From assembly GCA_945859605.1 (NCBI GenBank), contig OX243811.1:66827395-66891394 (forward strand): a stretch of DNA of 64,000 nucleotides. The letters run 5' to 3'. Under the pieces are notes generated by a model, which did not search any database, was not told where the DNA came from, and saw nothing but the letters and a program-made list of their open reading frames with translations. The position numbers and the translations under genes are program-made. This DNA comes from Lumbricus rubellus (Eukaryota > Annelida > Clitellata > Crassiclitellata > Lumbricidae). Positions 57,701 to 64,000 of this stretch are shown here, one piece after another (positions within the stretch are counted from its first letter, which is position 1; each line of letters begins with the position of its first letter).

Positions 57701-60700
57701 TCTCATAATAAATACTATCTTCCGTAAACACATTTTTAGTCATCGAGATTAATTGAAATGTCAAAAAACCATACTATTTTTCTGTTAACACCGTTTTTAG
57801 TGATCTAGATCATTTGAAAACACATAAAAGCTATACTATTTTCTGTAAACACCTTTTTTGGTCATAGAGTGTAATTGAAAGCACATAAAAATACCTTTTT
57901 TGTAAACACCTTTTTTAGTGATCCAGTTTAATTGAAATCTCATAAAAAATACTATTTTTCGTAAACACCTTTTTAGTCATAGAGATTATTTGAAATCTCA
58001 TACAACCTTCTATTTTCCGTAAACACCTTTTTTAGTCATTCAGTTTAATTGAATGCTCATAAAATATACTATTTTCCGTAAACACCTTTTTCCTTGATCG
58101 AGTTTATTTGAATTCTCATAAAAATTACTATTTTCCGTAAACACCTTTTTTGTCATCGCGTTTAAATGATTTATTTTAAATACTACTTTTGTAAACACAT
58201 TTTTTAGTCTTTGAGTTTAATTGAAATCTAATAAAAGCTGTTCTATTTTCCTGTTAGCACCTTTTTGTGATCGAGATTGATTGAAATCTCATAAAAACCA
58301 TACTAAAGGGGTTAATTGAAATCTCATAATAAAAACTGTTTTCCGTAAACACCTTTGTAGTCATAGAGATTATTTGAAATATCATAAAAACCATACTATT
58401 TTCCTGTTAACACCTTTTTAAACACCTTTTAATTGAAACCTCATAAAAGCAATACTATTTTCCGTAAACACCTATTTCAGTTATACAGTTAAATTGAAAG
58501 CTCAAATTTGCTCACAAGTGCTGTAATATGCCGAGCAAATTTCTGTCCAGGGTAACGACCTCTGTTGTCATAGACCCTGGTCAAATCGGATCCACTCCAC
58601 TCATAAAATATACTATTTTCCATAAACACCTTTTTTATTGATCGAGTTTATTTGAATTTTCATAATAAATACTATTTTCCGTGAACACCTTTTTAGTTAT
58701 CGCGTTTAATTGAATATTTTTTTAAATACTTTTTTGTAAAAACCTTTTTTAGTCATCTAGTTTAATTGAAATCTAATAAAAACCATACCATTTTCCCGAA
58801 CAAAAAAGTTGACTTTTTTAGTCATCGAGTTGAAATTTTGTAGTCATTCGATTCAAGTTTCGGTCGTGAAAATTTCTTTGGGGCTTACCCCGGGAAAAGA
58901 TACCTTTTTCCTGGTGTATCTAGGCCTTCTTCCTCTCGCCCCTGATAAACTCCGCCCATGAGCTCAATGAAACATTATATACTCATCATTACATTGTTCG
59001 GCTCATTTAAACAGCTTAAAGATTTCTCTATATAAATGTTTTTATACGCTCCATAATAAATGCTGCAATATGCCAAACAATTTGTTTTCGAGAGCATCGG
59101 TCTCTTTTGTCATAGGCCCTCGTCAAATCTTTATCCATCCATCGATATTACGCGTCTCCTGAACTTAATGAGTATGGAAAATAACAGACATGGATAGCAA
59201 TTGGTACACTAAAGAATATTCTTATGTTATAAAAAAGGTGTTCACGGAAAATAGTATGATTTTTATGATATTTCAATTAAACAGAAGACATGAATGGATG
59301 GATCCAGATTTGAACAAGGGCTTATGACAAAAGAGGCCGTTGCCCTCAAAACAAATTTGTTCGGCAACAGCTTTGAACTTCCACGAAAAATGCTTGGAAC
59401 CTCACCTCAAGGTTACAATACGGTAGTAATGTGATATATACTAAAAGCTGATTACTCCTTCTATCTTTTAGTTTGTATCATTGTCCCAGCCAGGTTGCAG
59501 TCTGCCAACCTGTTTTTTACGCATTAAACAAATAATTACACAAGGGTACTGCTACAGACTGCCAGACTTCGTTTTCACAGTTTTGAAGTAGAGAGGGAGC
59601 TGGTGGTCAGCAACTCACAGTCTAGGTCTTTTGTTCTCTTGTTGCCCCACAAGTACCATTCTTTTTACCCTTGAGAGTTCTTATTGATACATGGTCAAGT
59701 TGGTGGATTCTTGGGGGGGCTTAGCCCCCCCTAGCCCCTGATAAACTCCGCCCATGTTTTCATGCCACCCATTCCCTTCTCTTCATGAATGTAGGTGCAC
59801 CCTTCAATCGGACATGCGTACCCTCATCTACTGCACGCAGATGCCAGCAGGAGTCGTCAAGTATGCCATCAACGTCGTCGGTCTCTTCGTTCAACCACCA
59901 ACGAATTGGGAGACGCAACCTTTCCAGCATCAATGTGGCGGAAGTGGAAGCGAAATTGGAACCGGGGATAGATTCGTTTTGGAGTTGGACGAACCAAAGG
60001 GAAACCTTCCAGGTCAGACGAGAAAATTCGTCGTCTACTTTACCCAGCAGGTAACAGCGACTGCCGATGCCAATGGTATCAATTTCGTCCCCACTTCTGG
60101 TGGCAAGTATAGCGGTCTGCTGCAGTTGGGGTACGCTGGATCGACGCCAAGGGGAGACCTGTCCGCTGCTACCTACTTCGATCAGTATCGAGGTATCTAT
60201 TCGTACCATTCAACGACCTCCTTCTGTGCGCAGAACAACATTGGTTACATCAACGTAGATTGGAATAAACATGACGTCAATGGACCAACGGGATCAGGAA
60301 ATCTGCTGACCATCACAATGCCACATCACGTGAGTTGATTGCGAATCTGGTTTCTCTTCTTTAAAAACACTTCTTCTGTTTTAAGTGAATTATGAGAATT
60401 AAGAAAATTGAGTAAACATTTTGTGAGGTTGAAACGAATCGAACGGAAGCATGATCTATTTCCAGATTTGTGTTCCCGAGAAAAGATTTCAATTTGAAAT
60501 TAACCTACATCGGTAGATCTATAGTTGTCGCCATGTACAACTGGTTGTTTGCTTGTATGTGCATTGCTTAGAGCACTCCTGCTAGCTATCTACTCAGAGG
60601 CGCTCCCGACTACAGCGCAGACACTGAATCGGAGTTTCACGCCGAAGCGCTGAGCAACTGCGAGTGAAGGACTTGCCCAAGGTCTTTACGCGACGACTTG

Positions 60701-61441
60701 ACGTGGATTCGAACCTGCAATCCTTCGGCTGCAAGGCAACGAACGTACCCACCACAACACCACCGCGCCCACCGCTGATTATATTTCGATATCTTGATAG
60801 GCTACCGGAATCGTTAGTATTATCTGGCTGTCATGGTGCTACATGAATTGACTGATTAAATTAATTGATTAGGATGTCTGACAATTTCGCCATACAAATG
60901 TGATCGATTAATTAGATAAATTGATAAGGATTTCTGACATTGGTGATAGATGTAAATTTGAGATTACAATTGTACAAAATATAATTTAACTTTGCACTCC
61001 AACAACACCATCCTGAGGTAGGCATACAATGCAAACACGACCTTTTGTGTCAAAATTACCTAAGAACCTTCGAATCTTGCTGTCAGGTTTATTAGACCTA
61101 TAATACGAACAGTGTGTGGTTAATTTTTGTAGGAATCGCTGCTGGCTAACGAGGGAGCTCTCATCGATACGCCGTTCACCTACAAAGGTTTCGTTGGTGA
61201 TTTCTGGCTTCTCGAGGAAGACTTGCCAAGAGCCACATTGGATCCTGATCCAGTGAAGATCGATATCATCAGAAACAATCCAGAGTGGAATCAGGTCTTT
61301 AGAATTTTGACAATTATTATACATCGTCTCCTACTTTGCCGCGATTACATTCTCGAGCATTTCATTGTATCGTATCGTATCAAACCATTTATAGAGCGCC
61401 TCTCGCTGCTGCACAGACTATTCTGGGGCGCGTCATCATCC

Positions 61442-61486
<45 letters not shown>

Positions 61487-63581
61487 GCCGTCGTCGTCGT
61501 CGTCGTCGTCGTCATCATCATCCTTCATTCATCGTCGTCGTCGTCATCGTCATCATCATCATCATCATCATCATCATCGTCGTCGTCATCATCATCATCA
61601 TCATCATCATCATCGTCATCGTCATCGTCATCGTCATCATCATCATCATCATCATCATCATCACCACCACCACCATCTCCACCACCAACATCACCACCGC
61701 AGCCACCATTTTTGATTTTCATAATAATTATATGGAGTTGAATAGAATCGTGCTTGAGCTTTTAGAAATACTTACACAGTTATTCTTACATAGGCTTGAT
61801 ATGTAGCTCATTTGTTTTTGTTTAGGACGTGCTGGATGCTTTGGAGGTCGATACAACTGGTCAAGATCTCAACGGGATCTGTGCTATAGCCGACAGCTAT
61901 GGTGTTGGAAAAGCGATCTCTATGGTTGCTCGTCTCGCCAGTCTGTCGAGAGCGTTCGGTACAACTCACTACAACACACTCGATTCACAGATCCTCTCCT
62001 GCCTCAACAAGTGGCTCAGGATTGACGGTTAGAACGATTTCATACATGCAGGAAGTTTTATACTATAATACAATGTTCATTGTAGTCTGTTGTTCTTCAA
62101 TCACTCAAAATGACATTATCCCTGCGACGTATTTTTACTCGAGGAATCGCCAACCTTAATTTCTTTACTTTTTTATAGGCCTCTTGCTATTAGCCACCCT
62201 CTTTATATGAACAACGTGTGACTTGATGCAATTTTGACGGGCAGATACTTTGGACGATGCCTGGAAGTTCCGATACGACACGGTCTACGGAGGTCTGTTG
62301 CTTCGCAGTGGTCCAGCGGATCAACCAATCAATCCTGGAGCGAACTTCGGATTCCCATTGTACAGCGATCACCATTTCCATCTCGGTTACTTCCTCTACG
62401 CCATGGGATACTACGCCACACACTACCCTTCGTGGCTTCAGGGTAAGTGGGCGCGGATGGAACATGTGGATGTGGTGTTGGCACATATGTTAACTTCGTC
62501 TGTTTATCTCCATATTAAGCTTATATATTTCATCTATATATCTGTCTATATGTCTGTCTATCCGTTCGTCCGTCCGTCCATTAATCAACCAATCAATCCA
62601 TATATCCAATTATCCATCCATCCATCCACCAGTCCATCCATCCACCATTCATCCATCCGTCCATCCATTTATCCATCCATCTATCCATCTATCCATCCAT
62701 CCACCTTCAATCGATGCTGTTCTTACTTTGTCTTCATGAGTTCAAGATGACTTTTATTCTTGTTATCAGCCAACAGAGAACGCGTTTTGTCGTTGGCTCG
62801 CGATGTCGGAAACCCAAGTCTCAACGACAAATACTTCCCAGTCGTAAGGAACAAGGATTTCTACGTCGGAATATCGTGGGCCACTGGAGTCGTCGGAGGT
62901 CTAAGGCAGGCAGAGTCTTCCACAGAGGTAGGTCTAAGTTCGGCCTTTCCACTGAAGCTATCAGTCATGTAATTTGAGAAACTCATGGTCAGAACCTTAT
63001 ACAAGGAAAGGCAAGAGGTGTAGGCCCCTATTGAAACAGAATGAAATTAATTTAGAGATTTGCATTTGAATGTACGCGTGATCCGGCATTTGAAAACCAT
63101 AACGCATTTCTTCTATCTCACAAAGGGCCAAAGGCACGTTCTGTGCGCTACCCGATGAGATGCTAAATGCAAATATCCTACTAACCCGCATCATGACATT
63201 ATAAGTAGCAAAGCATTGCATGGTAAACTACGCATGTAAAAATGGAATTTCATTGCATTTCAGGCTATCATGTGCTACCATGGCTTGGCGGCCCTTGGTT
63301 TGGCAGTTGGTGACTTGACGATGCAAAACGTTGGACAGTTGATGTTGGCTGTTGAGATCCGATCGGTTCGAGAGTACTATCACGTCCGCGCCAACAACCA
63401 ATACTTCTTCCCTCAGTATATAAAGGACTACGGCACGATTGGACAGTTTGCTGAGGATGCCATCTTCTACTACACACTCAACTGGCCGTGCGATCCATAC
63501 GAGTTCCCTATGAGACACGCATGTCTTGTCGGTATCCAAGTCATTCCCATCACATCAGTGTCCTATCTATACATGGATCAG
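50237..63581 (+). CDS. secreted GH81 endo-beta-1,3-glucanase (3' end beyond window)
   Basis: Exons: 50237-50261, 51878-52120, 52629-52823, 53403-53515, 54332-54461, 54963-55181, 55381-55750, 59795-60329, 61133-61294, 61826-62027, 62245-62442, 62770-62927, 63264-63581, then GTTTGT and on past 64000. All 12 junctions keep frame, giving 956 codons so far. Residues 1-19 form a signal peptide ([19 protein letters not shown]). An N-terminal beta-rich part ([29 protein letters not shown]) precedes the (alpha/alpha)6 catalytic part: [21 protein letters not shown] with the acid Asp773, and QAESSTEA with Glu846 and Glu850. These are the GH81 catalytic motifs. The usual GHSWA reads GISWA. Asp773 lies later than in typical family members, so the N-terminal region is extended. 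It should hydrolyse beta-1,3-glucan outside the cell (food algae or fungi, or defence). Identity is secure; the first exon is inferred from phase and the signal peptide. Confidence 0.92.
50795..51215. mobile_element. hAT-like MITE in GH81 intron 1
   Basis: Inverted ends CAG(T/A)GGCGGATCCAG; flanking octamers GTAGGCTA at 50787-50794 and 51216-51223 are identical. The interior has G-runs and two copies of CCAAAAAGTTGATGACTTTT-like sequence (about 50934 and 51000). No ORF. It belongs to the same core family as the elements at 16682 and 56852, although the terminal sequences differ. Confidence 0.92.
51590..51725. repeat. CTGT/CTCT simple repeat, GH81 intron 1
   Basis: A pyrimidine-rich microsatellite of mixed TCTG, TCTC and TCTA units. 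A shorter one lies at 51425-51460. Confidence 0.9.
53614..53965 (+). mobile_element. RTE-like LINE fragment in GH81 intron 4
   Basis: Translation gives [20 protein letters not shown] and, after a frameshift in an A-run (~53710), [20 protein letters not shown] ... [18 protein letters not shown], the C-terminal region of an endonuclease/reverse transcriptase LINE. It is 5'-truncated and broken. Confidence 0.8.
54560..54615 (-). mobile_element. LINE/SINE tail remnant, GH81 intron 5
   Basis: Reversed shared tail: ATACAGCGCTTCTCGCAG followed by GACTACTCAGAGGTGCTCTC. Confidence 0.6.
56198..56626. mobile_element. hAT-like MITE in GH81 intron 7
   Basis: Ends CATAGATGTAAAAAACG and (inverted) CATAGTTGTAAAATACG; identical octamers GATCAAAG flank it (56190-56197, 56627-56634). 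Inside, A-rich sequence with AAAACGTCGTTTT-type palindromes lies near both ends. No ORF. Its termini are unlike those of the other hAT-like copies in the window. Confidence 0.87.
56852..59756. mobile_element. 2.9-kb hAT-like element filled with minisatellite, GH81 intron 7
   Basis: Inverted ends CATGGGCGGAGTTT are perfect over 14 bases, and the flanking octamers TTTTCATG (56844-56851 and 59757-59764) are identical, giving firm boundaries. G-runs lie inside both ends. Most of the interior is a ~58-bp tandem array (57020-58760). A second copy of the right end (AAACTCCGCCCATG) occurs internally at 58947-58960. Subterminal sequences around 57050-57160 recur inverted at 59200-59290. No transposase. 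The element stops 38 bases before the acceptor of the next GH81 exon (59795). Confidence 0.93.
57020..58760. repeat. ~58-bp minisatellite inside the hAT-like element
   Basis: About two dozen degenerate units, each with AAACACCTTTTTTAGTCATC, GAGTTTAATTGAAATCTC and ATAAAAACCATACTATTTTC in order. A non-repeat insert interrupts it at ~57150-57340. The unit contains the TTTAGTCATCGAG part of the core shared with the smaller hAT-like MITEs. Confidence 0.9.
60553..60774 (-). mobile_element. tRNA-derived SINE (family 1), reversed, GH81 intron 8
   Basis: On the minus strand: GGGCGCGGTGGTGTTGTGG (box A side), GCAGGTTCGAATCCACG (box B) and the body with CAGCGCTTCGGCGTGAAACTC, ending in the GGGAGCGCCTCTGAGTAG tail. 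It is the same family as 8808-9059, but the poly(CATA) end is missing. Confidence 0.85.
61441..61695. repeat. ATC/GTC trinucleotide array, GH81 intron 9
   Basis: About 80 trinucleotides, mostly ATC with GTC blocks and a few ACC. All frames are open through it, which creates false homopolymer ORFs. Confidence 0.97.
62560..62705. repeat. (ATCC)n microsatellite, GH81 intron 11
   Basis: Imperfect ATCC and GTCC units with ATCAACCAATC interruptions. Confidence 0.9.
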
Positions 63582-63897
63582 GTTTGTGAGTTTCATAGAT
63601 CTTATAGGTAGGCCTATAGGCTACTTGTTTAGTTACTTAAGTTGAAGTATATAGCACGTGTCCTCATATACATACAAATGTCATACGTACAATACACGTG
63701 TGCATACGTGGTTGCATACATAATGCGTATAATACACAAAATGTCATACATACAATACACGTGTGCATACTGTCATACACGGTTGCATACATAATGCGTA
63801 TAATACACAAAATGTCATACATGTATAAACACCTACCTACCTACCTACATGCATGCATACATACATGTAAATTATTTTGGATCATAATTGTTATCAT

Positions 63898-63899
63898 AC

Positions 63900-63996
<97 letters not shown>

Positions 63997-64000
63997 CATC
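63898..64000. repeat. (ATC)n microsatellite running off the window
   Basis: Over 30 uninterrupted ATC units reach the right edge in GH81 intron 13. ACAT- and CTAC-rich simple sequence precedes it (63655-63870). Confidence 0.97.

Noticed and set aside
61223..61806. Poly-Ser, poly-His and poly-Asp frames
   Set aside because: Translation of an ATC/GTC microsatellite in a GH81 intron. The real exon ends at 61294.

Overview
This is an animal nuclear genome window. Protein-coding genes are split by many GT-AG introns, spacers are AT-rich, and tRNA-derived SINEs, LINE 3' ends and DNA transposons are interspersed. A GH81 glucanase, a Polinton and an excess of the palindrome TAGGCCTA suggest a marine invertebrate, possibly an echinoderm or other deuterostome. 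That taxonomic guess is inference only; no diagnostic marker is present.

Layout. (1) 1-~5.9 kb, minus strand: the right part of a Polinton/Maverick (adintovirus-like) element. It has two tandem fibre-like genes (one cut by the window edge), an adenain-type protease, a double zinc-ribbon protein and a protein-primed family B DNA polymerase broken by a frameshift just before motif C. (2) 8.66-19.04 kb, plus: a 13-exon extended-SDR (NAD-dependent epimerase/dehydratase-like) gene of 377 codons, with SINEs, LINE tails, minisatellites and a hAT-like MITE in its introns. (3) 19-33 kb: mostly gene-free, with an internally deleted Tc1/mariner element (27.48-28.47 kb) showing matching terminal inverted repeats and a TA duplication, and an 18-bp minisatellite. 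(4) 33.2-34.5 kb, minus: the 3' end of a probable single-pass membrane protein. (5) 35.9-43.2 kb, plus: a complete six-exon DHHC palmitoyltransferase of the ZDHHC3/7 type. Its introns hold a piggyBac-like MITE and a 3.5-kb fold-back element whose arms are built of ~154-bp units rich in YY1-type motifs. (6) 43.2-50.2 kb: spacer with small MITEs. (7) 50.24-63.58 kb and beyond the right edge, plus: a secreted GH81 endo-beta-1,3-glucanase gene (signal-peptide exon plus 12 further exons in view) that carries three hAT-like elements in its introns, two of them side by side. One is 2.9 kb, filled with a ~58-bp minisatellite, and ends 38 bp before a splice acceptor.

The genes do not form one pathway. 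The SDR is probably a cytosolic Rossmann-fold enzyme, the DHHC protein a Golgi/ER membrane acyltransferase, and the GH81 a secreted enzyme for beta-1,3-glucan from algae or fungi (diet or defence). All exon models keep one open frame across every junction, but none has transcript support here. The most interesting items are the intron-rich animal GH81, the hAT-like family with unrelated ends around a shared core, the YY1-motif fold-back, and the Polinton with repeated start-site motifs.
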